A DNA stretch of 64,000 bases from Dethiosulfovibrio salsuginis. Lineage in GTDB: Bacteria; Synergistota; Synergistia; Synergistales; Dethiosulfovibrionaceae. Shown here one piece after another: positions 1 through 6,833 of the stretch. Position 1 is the first letter of the stretch, and every line of letters begins with the position of its first letter. The stretch is taken from positions 1 to 64,000 of the forward strand of contig NZ_FXBB01000005.1 in NCBI RefSeq assembly GCF_900177735.1. Reading direction: 5' to 3'. The translations under genes and the position numbers were made by a program. The notes under the pieces are model-generated. The model was not told where the DNA came from and made no database searches. It worked only from the letters and a program-made list of their open reading frames with translations.

Positions 1-232
1 AAGGAGAGAGCTTTGACCTTCTCCTTTATGACCTCCACAGACGGGGCTACGGAGAGAACCGCTTTTTTTACCATGTTGTAGATCGTTCCCGTGGATATAG
101 GAAGTTTACAGGCCCCGTGGAGTATGTCGTGGATGCGGTCTATGGATACGGCTCCTATAGTGTTTAGGACGGAGACCAAAGCGATAGTCTCTGGACCATA
201 CTGGACGGTGGACCTAAGGAAAAGCCTAAGGA
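1..232 (-). pseudogene. IS66-family transposase remnant
   Basis: Read on the minus strand this stretch is open to the window edge. It encodes a segment with the motifs VQYGPE, then LPISTGTIYNMVKKA, then a run ending KEKVKALS, the arrangement seen in the middle part of IS66-family transposases (YGP, followed by ISxGTxxN). An in-frame stop lies at 233-235, directly upstream, so the N-terminal part (leucine zipper, HTH and zinc-binding region) is absent from this frame. Only a decayed or truncated element is visible here; the catalytic DDE region would lie beyond the left edge. It borders the first copy of the structured repeat at 289-540. Confidence 0.7.
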
Positions 233-236
233 AAAG
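213..236. repeat. Two exact 12-bp tandem units
   Basis: The unit CCTAAGGAAAAG occurs twice in a row at 213-224 and 225-236. It sits at the broken upstream end of the IS66 remnant and includes its in-frame stop, so it may mark the truncation junction. No function is implied. Confidence 0.7.
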
Positions 237-288
237 GACGAGCTAGGTCTATAACAGCATACATGCCCGCAAACTCCAAGTTAGCTAA

Positions 289-540
289 AGGGAACCTCTA
301 AAAACTCACTTTCGAGTCTCCTCGGAGAGACCGTCCCGCCTGCGCCCTGTTTCGCCCAATCGTATACTCGACCTGCCTGTTCCGTAAGAACCGCCTCGGA
401 GGGCACGTCCTGTGCCCCCTCGGCTTGGGGCGACGTCCTGTCGACCCATTCTTACTACACGACGGCATGTCGAGTATACGGGCTCAAGTGGGCTCCGTCG
501 GAACGGTCTCTCCGAGGATTAGAGTTTTTAGAGGTGCCCT
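289..540. repeat. Structured palindromic repeat, copy A
   Basis: This is an approximately 250-nt element built of nested inverted repeats. The outer arms 289-307 and 522-540 pair at 18 of 19 positions. The next arms, 319-334 and 503-518, are perfect 16-mers. Then come 354-358 with 489-493, 361-377 with 464-480 (one mismatch), and 384-390 with 449-455. The centre holds two hairpins, at 401-417 and 427-447, with identical GTCCT loops. The 196-nt core (321-516) recurs without indels at 2519-2714 and 21060-21255. The element starts 15 bases past the thrS stop codon and fills the gap between thrS and the IS66 remnant. Short ORFs inside it are not kept in the same frame across copies, so it is treated as non-coding. 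Confidence 0.85.
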
Positions 541-554
541 AAAAAGAGTGGCAA

Positions 555-2447
555 TTAAAGGGGGGAGAATTGACCCTTTAGGTGTGACAGGAGGTCCTCA
601 AAGGACATGGATCCGAGATCGCCCTCGGAGCGATCTCTCACCGCCGCCGTGCCGCTCTCAAGCTCCTTATCGCCGACTACCAGCATGAAGGGGACTTTCT
701 CCATCTGGGCGTCCCTTATCTTTTTGCCTAGCTTCTCGTCCCTTACGTCTAGCTCCACCCTGTAGTCCTCACATTTAAGCCTCGCCATGAGATCTCTGGC
801 GTAAGCAACGTGGTCCTCTCCGACCGCCAATATCTTTATCTGGACAGGAGCTATCCAGAAGGGGAAGGCTCCTGCGTAATGCTCTATGAGTATGCCGAAG
901 AACCGCTCCAGGCTGCCGAGTATCGTCCTGTGGAGCATGGCGGGACGGTGTTCTTTTCCATCAGGGCCTATGTAGTTTACGTCGAACTTCTCTGGCATCT
1001 GGAAGTCAAGCTGGATGGTGCCACACTGCCAGGTCCTGCCTATGCAGTCCTCCAGATGGAAGTCTATTTTAGGTCCGTAGAAGGCTCCATCACCGGGGTT
1101 TAGGATGTACTTCACCCCTCTTCTTTCCAGGACCTCCCTTAAAGAGTCTTCCGCCAGCGTCCAAAGCTCATCGGAACCCATGGAGTTCTCCGGCCTTGTG
1201 GAGAGCTCTATGTGGTATTTAAAGCCAAACACCTCGGAGTAGATATAGTCCACCATATCCATGATCAGGGAAACCTCGTCTTTGATCTGATCGGGGGTGC
1301 AGTAGTGGTGAGCGTCGTCCTGGGTGAAACATCTGACCCTCATCAGACCGTGAAGCACTCCGGACTTTTCGTGACGATGGACGGTCCCCAGCTCACCGAG
1401 CCTCAGGGGCAGCTCTCTGTAGCTGTGGAGGTCCGATTTATAGACCATGATCCCTCCAGGACAGTTCATAGGCTTGATGGCGTAGGGCTGTTCGTCGATC
1501 TCGGTGAAGTACATATTGTCCCGATAATGATCCCAGTGGCCCGACTGGATCCACAGATCTCTGTTGAGGATCAGAGGGGTCTTTATTTCGTCGTAGCCGT
1601 TCTTACGGTGGACCTTTCTCCAGAAGTCCACCAAGGTGTTGATAACCACCATGCCCTTAGGGTGGAAGAATGGGAAACCAGGCCCCTCTCTGTGGAGGGT
1701 GAAAAGGCCGAGCTCTCTGCCGAGCTTGCGGTGATCCCTCTTTTTGGCCTCCTCCATCCTGTGGATATAGCCTTCCAGCTCCTCCTGGGAGGCGAAGGCG
1801 GTTCCGTATATCCTGGTGAGCATTATGTTATTCTCGTCACCTCTCCAGTAGGCACCGGCGACGGAGAGAAGCTTGAAATACTTGAGATATCTGGTATTAG
1901 GAGCGTGAGGTCCACGACAGAGGTCGACATACTCGTCTTGCCAGTAAACGTTGACCGAGTCGTCCTCTATGGCCTCAAGGATCTCCACCTTATAGGGATC
2001 CTGACGTTCCCTGAAAAGGGCGATGGCATCCTCTCTGGAGATGTTCTTTCGGACTATAGGAATGCCTTTTTTTACGATCCGCCTCATCTCTTTCTCTATC
2101 TCAGAGAGGTCGGACTCGGAGATAGGCTCTTTAAACTCTATATCGTAGTAAAAACCGTCTTTTATAACCGGACCGATGGCCACCACCGAGCCAGGGAAAA
2201 GCCTGGTCACCGCCTGGGCGAGAAGGTGAGCGGTGGAGTGCCTGAGTATGTCCAGCCCCTCCTCCGATTCTGCGGTGATAGGGAGCACCTCGGAGTCGGC
2301 GGACAAAACCACGTCCAGATCAAGCTCCTGCCCGTTTACCTTAGCTGCCAGAGCCCCTTTATCCTGTTTCCACGATTTAAGGACGTCGCCGGAGGATAAA
2401 GAATCCGACTCCATTACCTTACCGTCTGCTCCAGAAAAACGATACAT
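555..2447 (-). CDS. thrS: Threonyl-tRNA synthetase
   Basis: Charges tRNA-Thr with threonine in the cytoplasm. The 630-residue protein has the class II ThrRS order. An N-terminal TGS-like region spans about residues 1-60. An editing domain follows with HSTAH at 70-74 and the later CRGPH motif, which together supply the editing-site His and Cys ligands. Next is the catalytic core with MNCPGG and DDAHHYC, then a C-terminal anticodon-binding domain ending with VRDRSEGDLGSMS. The length is normal. The ATG lies 7 bases behind an AGGAGG ribosome-binding site. Repeat copy B occupies the upstream intergenic space and copy A the downstream one, so any promoter or leader control must sit in or overlap copy B. 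No T-box was recognised. Confidence 0.97.
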   Translation of the reverse strand: MYRFSGADGKVMESDSLSSGDVLKSWKQDKGALAAKVNGQELDLDVVLSADSEVLPITAESEEGLDILRHSTAHLLAQAVTRLFPGSVVAIGPVIKDGFYYDIEFKEPISESDLSEIEKEMRRIVKKGIPIVRKNISREDAIALFRERQDPYKVEILEAIEDDSVNVYWQDEYVDLCRGPHAPNTRYLKYFKLLSVAGAYWRGDENNIMLTRIYGTAFASQEELEGYIHRMEEAKKRDHRKLGRELGLFTLHREGPGFPFFHPKGMVVINTLVDFWRKVHRKNGYDEIKTPLILNRDLWIQSGHWDHYRDNMYFTEIDEQPYAIKPMNCPGGIMVYKSDLHSYRELPLRLGELGTVHRHEKSGVLHGLMRVRCFTQDDAHHYCTPDQIKDEVSLIMDMVDYIYSEVFGFKYHIELSTRPENSMGSDELWTLAEDSLREVLERRGVKYILNPGDGAFYGPKIDFHLEDCIGRTWQCGTIQLDFQMPEKFDVNYIGPDGKEHRPAMLHRTILGSLERFFGILIEHYAGAFPFWIAPVQIKILAVGEDHVAYARDLMARLKCEDYRVELDVRDEKLGKKIRDAQMEKVPFMLVVGDKELESGTAAVRDRSEGDLGSMSFEDLLSHLKGQFSPL

Positions 2448-2493
2448 AAATATTCCTCCTAACGGTTAAATACAAAAATTGAACTTAATAGAA

Positions 2494-2732
2494 CCTCTAA
2501 AACTCACATTCAGGTCCCCTCGGAGAGACCGTCCCGCCTGCGCCCTGTTTCGCCCAATCGTATACTCGACCTGCCTGTTCCGTACGAACCGCCTCGGAGG
2601 GCACGTCCTGTGCCCCCTCGGCTTGGTGCGACGTCCTGTCGCCCCATTCGTACTACACAACGGCAGGTCGAGTATACGGGCTCAAATGGGCTCCGTCGGA
2701 ACGATCTCTCCGAGGGTCAGAGTTTTTAGAGG
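2494..2732. repeat. Structured palindromic repeat, copy B
   Basis: Second copy of the 196-nt core, at 2519-2714, in the same orientation as copy A. By eye it differs from A at eight positions and has no indels. The outer arms CCTCTAAAACTC (2494-2505) and its complement ending at 2732 are present. The long stem 2558-2574/2662-2678 is perfect here. Compensated changes relative to A include C2585-G2650 (A-T in A) and C2517-G2716 (T-A in A). It fills almost the whole gap between dut (stop at 2745) and thrS (start at 2447), so on the minus strand it lies between two co-directional genes. Confidence 0.85.
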
Positions 2733-2744
2733 TGCCCTAAAGCG

Positions 2745-3209
2745 TTAACTGACTTCGCCGGGACTGGAGGATAGGCCGGTGCTGCCGAAGCCTCCTTCAC
2801 CTCTCTCCGTTGAATCCAGGGAGTCTACATCCTCCCAGACAGCTCTGACAACAGGAGTCAGCACCATCTGAGCTATTCTATCCCCGGGGGATACCTCGAA
2901 AGGAGAATCTCCAAGGTTCATCAGAATTACCTTGACCTCTCCTCTGTAATCCGAATCTATGGTGCCAGGGGAATTTGGGACCAAGATAGATTTTTTAAGA
3001 GCCAGACCGCTTCTCGGCCTTATCTGAGCCTCAAAGCCAACTGGGACGGCGATCTTAAGGCCTGTAGGAACAGCCTCACATCGTCCTGGAGGGATCGCAA
3101 CCGCCTCGGAGGCCAGTAAGTCCATACCGGCGGAGCCTTCGGTTTCATAGCGAGGAAGGGGAAGCCTTTGGGCTTCCCCTTCCCTTACCACGGGGACGAA
3201 TACATCCAC
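2745..3209 (-). CDS. dut: dUTP diphosphatase (dUTPase)
   Basis: Hydrolyses dUTP to dUMP and pyrophosphate, which keeps uracil out of DNA and supplies dTMP synthesis. The 154-residue protein shows the trimeric dUTPase motifs in order: SAGMDLLA (motif 1), [11 protein letters not shown] (motif 2), [11 protein letters not shown] with the catalytic Asp (motif 3), DRIAQMV (motif 4) and the glycine-rich GEGGFGSTG tail (motif 5). It starts at a GTG 3 bp after the pnp stop codon, with AGGAG inside the end of pnp as the likely ribosome-binding site. It is therefore probably translated from the pnp transcript. Confidence 0.95.
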   Translation of the reverse strand: MDVFVPVVREGEAQRLPLPRYETEGSAGMDLLASEAVAIPPGRCEAVPTGLKIAVPVGFEAQIRPRSGLALKKSILVPNSPGTIDSDYRGEVKVILMNLGDSPFEVSPGDRIAQMVLTPVVRAVWEDVDSLDSTERGEGGFGSTGLSSSPGEVS

Positions 3210-3212
3210 CTT

Positions 3213-5471
3213 TTATCTCCTGCCTCTTCCGCCGTCTCCGTTGCCGCCTCTGCGACGATCGTCACCACCAGGACGCCTTCTAGGTCCGTCAGATCCTGCA
3301 GGAGGTGCGGGAGGAAGGGTCCCTATAAAGGTGTCCCTCTCCGCCTCAAAGGGCAGGCAGGTCTCGAGGCCAGCCTCTTTAACCTTCGCCTCGTCGGCGA
3401 GGATCTTCTTTCTGGTTAGGTTAATTCTTCCCATGTCGTCGATCTCCCTGACCATGACCAAGACCTGATCTCCAGGCTTGAACACGTCCTCCACCTTGCC
3501 AACCCTATGGGTGCTTATCTCGCTGACGTGAAGGAGTCCCTCTTTTCCGGGAAGAACCTCCACAAAGGTCCCGAAGGCCATCAGTCTGGTGACCTTGCCC
3601 AGGAAGACCTCCCCGGCCTGAACCTCACGGACTATATCGCTGATCATCTTGATGGCGGCGTTGACCTCTTCCTGAGTCGCCCCTGCGACCAGAACCTGGC
3701 CGTTATCGTCGATGTTCACCTTAGCTCCGGTCTCCTGGGTGATCCCTCTGATGACCTTTCCGCCAGGTCCTATGACATCCCTGATCTTATCGACGTTGAT
3801 AGTCATAGTCTGCATTCTAGGGGCGTTAGGTGAAAGATCTCTGGGCTCTGAGATAGCCTCTTCCATAACGTCCAGGATAGCCATTCTGGCATCTCTGGCC
3901 TGAGCCAACGCCTGCTGGAGGATAGCTCTGGTGATGCCTCCCGCTTTGTTGTCCATCTGAAGGGCGGTAACGCCGTCTCTGGTTCCAGCCACCTTAAAGT
4001 CCATATCTCCGTAGTGATCCTCAAGCCCCTGGATATCGGTCAGGACGACTACGTCGTCTCCCTCTTTGATCAGACCCATAGCGATGCCAGCGACGTGCCT
4101 CTTGATAGGAACTCCAGCACTCATGAGGGCCAGACTTCCGCCACATACCGACGCCTGGGAACTGGAACCGTTCGACTCGAGGATATCGGATACAACCCTG
4201 GTTACGTAGGGGAACTCGTCCTCTTTCGGGACCACCGGGAACAGTGCTCTTTCCGCTAAAACGCCGTGGCCTATCTCTCGCCTGCCCGGACCTCTCATAG
4301 GCCGAACCTCTCCTACGGAGAAAGGAGGGAAGTTATAGTGAAGAAGGAAGCTCTTGTTAGGCTCATCGTGCTTCAGGCCATCGATAAGCTGATCGTCTTC
4401 ACCTAACATCCCCAAAGTGGCGGTAGCAAGCGCCTGGGTCTCTCCTCTGGTGAAAATAGCCGAACCGTGAACCCTGGGCAAAACGTCGACCTCACAGGAT
4501 ACCGCCCGAAGCTCGTCGGTCCTTCTGCCGTCGGCCCGTCTCTTTTCCTTGACGGTGATGGCTCTCATCATGGTCTTTACCCAGTGCTCTACCACCTTGG
4601 AGATATAGCCGCCTTTGTCGGGGTAAGACTCGGCGAAATGCTCCCTTGCCTTAGCCTCTATCTCCCGAATAGCCGATCCTCTCTCCTTTTTCTCGTGGAT
4701 CATTACGGCACGGCCGATATCCTCTTTCAGATTGGCCTCGACCCACTGGTCTATCTCGGAGAACACCTGAGGAGGCTCGATGACTATCTTAGGACGTCCG
4801 ATCTCCTCCCTCATCTGAAGCTGAAGGGCGACGATCTTCTTTATCTCCTGATGGGCCATCTCCATAGCGTCGACTAAAAGCTCCTCGGAAACCTCTTTAG
4901 AGCCCGACTCCACCATGGTGATACCGTCGGCGTGACCGCTGACCACAAGCTCCAGAGAGCTGTCTACCATCTGAGCCTCTGTAGGGTTAACGACCAACTC
5001 TCCGTCGATACAGCCGATCCTTACCGCTCCTACCGGTCCTCCCCAGGGGATATCCGATATAGTCAAAGCGGCGGATGCGGCGTTTATCGCCAGTATATTA
5101 GGGGCGTTAAGCTGGTCCACCGATAGGACCGTCGCGACAACGTGGACATCGTGACGCATCCATCCCTCAAAAAGCGACCTTATGGAGCGATCTATGACCC
5201 TCGCACTTATGGTGGCGGTCTGAGACGGACGGCCCTCCCTCTTTATGAATCCACCGGGAATCTTTCCTGCAGAGTAAAAACGTTCCTCAAAGTCGACGAG
5301 AAGGGGGAAAAAGTCCAGCCCCTCCCTGGGCTTATCGGTCATACAGGCGGTGGTAAGGACAACCGTCTCACCCTGGCTGGCCCAGATGGACCCAGAAGCC
5401 TGCTTTGCGACCTTACCGGTCTCAAATACCATCTCCTGTGCCCCAATAGTTACCTTATAGGTCTTCTTCAT
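3213..5471 (-). CDS. pnp: Polyribonucleotide nucleotidyltransferase (PNPase)
   Basis: Phosphorolytic 3'-to-5' exoribonuclease of mRNA turnover. The 752-residue protein has two RNase PH-like halves (roughly residues 1-210 and 310-540; the second half contains the FSVGEVRPMRGPGRREIGHG phosphate-site region). A KH domain with IGPGGKVIRGI follows at about 560, then an S1 domain at about 620-690 (VTRLMAFGTFVEVLPGKEGLLHVSE). The C-terminal tail is rich in Pro, Gly and Arg, which suits RNA binding but varies between species. The ATG has a GAGGAGG site 9 bases upstream. It lies downstream of rpsO, the common bacterial rpsO-pnp order, with an intrinsic terminator in between. Confidence 0.97.
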   Translation of the reverse strand: MKKTYKVTIGAQEMVFETGKVAKQASGSIWASQGETVVLTTACMTDKPREGLDFFPLLVDFEERFYSAGKIPGGFIKREGRPSQTATISARVIDRSIRSLFEGWMRHDVHVVATVLSVDQLNAPNILAINAASAALTISDIPWGGPVGAVRIGCIDGELVVNPTEAQMVDSSLELVVSGHADGITMVESGSKEVSEELLVDAMEMAHQEIKKIVALQLQMREEIGRPKIVIEPPQVFSEIDQWVEANLKEDIGRAVMIHEKKERGSAIREIEAKAREHFAESYPDKGGYISKVVEHWVKTMMRAITVKEKRRADGRRTDELRAVSCEVDVLPRVHGSAIFTRGETQALATATLGMLGEDDQLIDGLKHDEPNKSFLLHYNFPPFSVGEVRPMRGPGRREIGHGVLAERALFPVVPKEDEFPYVTRVVSDILESNGSSSQASVCGGSLALMSAGVPIKRHVAGIAMGLIKEGDDVVVLTDIQGLEDHYGDMDFKVAGTRDGVTALQMDNKAGGITRAILQQALAQARDARMAILDVMEEAISEPRDLSPNAPRMQTMTINVDKIRDVIGPGGKVIRGITQETGAKVNIDDNGQVLVAGATQEEVNAAIKMISDIVREVQAGEVFLGKVTRLMAFGTFVEVLPGKEGLLHVSEISTHRVGKVEDVFKPGDQVLVMVREIDDMGRINLTRKKILADEAKVKEAGLETCLPFEAERDTFIGTLPPAPPAGSDGPRRRPGGDDRRRGGNGDGGRGRR

Positions 5472-5535
5472 TCAATGAGTCCTCCTCTTCTTTTCTATCC
5501 CTTTTGATGGGGCTAAGCATACCACAAAAGCACCT

Positions 5536-5568
5536 AAAAAAAAGCGGGAACGGATAAAATCCGTCCCC
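5536..5568 (-). terminator. Intrinsic terminator between rpsO and pnp
   Basis: On the minus strand, arms 5559-5568 and 5546-5555 form a 10-bp stem (one G-U pair) around an AAA loop. Two bases and then eight consecutive T follow. It would end rpsO transcripts or attenuate read-through into pnp. Confidence 0.85.
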
Positions 5569-5581
5569 ACAAAAGCCCAAA

Positions 5582-5848
5582 CTAGTGTCTGAGTCCCAGC
5601 CTCTCGATGAGGCTCTTATAGCGGTTGAAGTCCTTCTCCCTGACGTAGCGAAGCATCTTACGACGACGGCCGACCATGGTAAGGAGGCCCTTTTTTGAGT
5701 GATAGTCGTGCTTGTGGATCTTAAGATGCTCGGTGAGATCCCTGATCCTCTTGGTGAGGATGGCGATCTGAACCTCAGGAGATCCGGTGTCGCTACCGTG
5801 AGTGTGATAATCCTCGATAATTACGCCTTTCTGTTCTTTTGTAAGCAT
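5582..5848 (-). CDS. rpsO: 30S ribosomal protein S15
   Basis: Small-subunit primary binding protein for 16S rRNA. The 88-residue product matches bacterial S15 across its length, including [14 protein letters not shown], the [20 protein letters not shown] segment that contacts the three-way junction, and the end [12 protein letters not shown]. An AGAGGTG site precedes the ATG. It is the first gene of the rpsO-pnp-dut run and is divergent from the response-regulator gene. Confidence 0.97.
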   Translation of the reverse strand: MLTKEQKGVIIEDYHTHGSDTGSPEVQIAILTKRIRDLTEHLKIHKHDYHSKKGLLTMVGRRRKMLRYVREKDFNRYKSLIERLGLRH

Positions 5849-5934
5849 TTACGCACCTCTGAATCTGGCATTTAGCCGAAATCCTGAATCCAAGAAAAAC
5901 CTCTACGGGCAAAACCTAGAACCAGGTGAGTCGA

Positions 5935-5963
5935 ATTCTACCATCAAACCATGGCCTATACAA
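5935..5963 (-). promoter_or_regulatory. Candidate rpsO promoter
   Basis: Minus-strand TTGTAT (5958-5963) and TAGAAT (5935-5940) are separated by 17 bp, about 90 bp upstream of rpsO. The -10 matches consensus at 5 of 6 positions, the -35 only at 3 of 6. Confidence 0.4.
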
Positions 5964-6014
5964 GAAGCAACGAAAAGATCCAGGAAAAAAACTCAAAAAA
6001 ATCCTATTTCACTC

Positions 6015-6043
6015 TCGACAGAAGACTGTGGTTGTGTTTTAAT
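6015..6043 (+). promoter_or_regulatory. Candidate promoter of the response-regulator gene
   Basis: TCGACA (6015-6020) and TTTAAT (6038-6043) are spaced 17 bp apart, each 5 of 6 to the sigma-70 consensus. The position downstream of possible upstream ATG codons supports translation starting at the GTG at 6101. Confidence 0.55.
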
Positions 6044-6100
6044 ACATGTAAACGGTGGGATACACCGATGAAATACAATCTTTTACCAGGGGTGGTACTA

Positions 6101-6793
6101 GTGAGAATTCTGATGATAGGGGATAAGGATACGGTAAACACAGGTGAAAACCAGAACCTTTTTGGAGATCTTTCCAGAGAGTTCACGGTGGTCAGGATAA
6201 GCGATCCTCAGGAAGGCCTGGAGATGCTTAAGTCCAACAAGTACGATTGCGTCATCATAGACAGAAAGAACGAACAGGACTCCTGCGGCATGGACCTCCT
6301 CAGCTTCAACAAAGAGAGCGGCATGGGGCTTCCTATAATGATCATATCCAGCGATAAAACCGTCGAAGATCTGGTCGAGATGTTCAACCAGGGAGCGGAC
6401 GACTACGTTGGAGCTCCCTGCGACAGCAGAGAGATAATATCCAGGGTTCACTCCCTCATCCGTAGGAGTGCCCAGAGCCACAGGCCTCTTTTAACCTGCG
6501 GCAGATTGATTCTCGATCCTATCGCAAGGGAGTGCCGAATAGACGGAAACACCGTCCCATTGAGAAGAAGGGAGTTCGACATACTCGAGCTTCTCATGAA
6601 ACACGATAATCAGGTCTTCTCCAGGGAGAGGATAATCACCGAGGTATGGCAGAAGGAGTACGACGGCACGAGCAACGTAGTCGACGTACACATAAAATAC
6701 CTCAGAGACAAGCTCAGAGAGCATAAAATGGACTCTATCGTCGTAACGGTAAGAGGAGTCGGCTACAAGGTACAGTGTAGCGATCTAGTTTAA
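6101..6793 (+). CDS. Orphan OmpR-family response regulator with atypical receiver
   Basis: DNA-binding response regulator of about 230 residues: a receiver domain (about 1-115) and an OmpR/PhoB winged helix (about 130-228). The latter shows RRREFDILELLMKH, VDVHIKYLRDKL and TVRGVGYK. The likely phospho-acceptor Asp is kept in VIIDR. However, the acidic pair of the usual ILIVDDE motif is reduced to IGD, and the invariant Lys is replaced in DDYVGAPCD, where DDYxxKPF is expected. This suggests a receiver working without normal phosphorylation. No histidine kinase gene is adjacent. The GTG start is chosen because it begins the first beta-strand (RILMIG), has GGGGTGG upstream, and lies downstream of a good promoter. 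Confidence 0.85.
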   Translation: MRILMIGDKDTVNTGENQNLFGDLSREFTVVRISDPQEGLEMLKSNKYDCVIIDRKNEQDSCGMDLLSFNKESGMGLPIMIISSDKTVEDLVEMFNQGADDYVGAPCDSREIISRVHSLIRRSAQSHRPLLTCGRLILDPIARECRIDGNTVPLRRREFDILELLMKHDNQVFSRERIITEVWQKEYDGTSNVVDVHIKYLRDKLREHKMDSIVVTVRGVGYKVQCSDLV

Positions 6794-6829
6794 AAAAAGC
6801 CCTGAACCACACGGTTCAGGGCTTTTTTT
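6792..6829. terminator. Bidirectional intrinsic terminator
   Basis: A perfect 10-bp stem (6799-6808 with 6813-6822) around ACAC is flanked by seven A on the left and seven T on the right. It can therefore serve both the plus-strand regulator and the minus-strand chemoreceptor that converge here. Confidence 0.93.
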
Positions 6830-6833
6830 AGAT

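Noticed and set aside
425-688. Plus-strand ORF running through repeat copy A into thrS, with similar peptides in copies B and C
   Set aside because: The reading frame is not conserved (copy C is read in another frame), it runs antisense into thrS, and the sequence is explained by base-paired arms.
1212-2399. 395-codon open frame antisense to thrS
   Set aside because: It is a shadow of a GC-biased real gene. The protein has no family features, and thrS is unmistakable on the other strand. The same applies to the other long antisense frames, such as those opposite pnp, leuS, radA and flagellin.
2448-2744. T-box leader of thrS
   Set aside because: No T-box sequence (TGGNACCGCG) or terminator/antiterminator pair was found. 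The space is filled by repeat copy B.
5951-6100. Upstream start of the response regulator giving 50 more residues
   Set aside because: A better promoter lies inside that stretch, and the receiver fold begins at the GTG at 6101.
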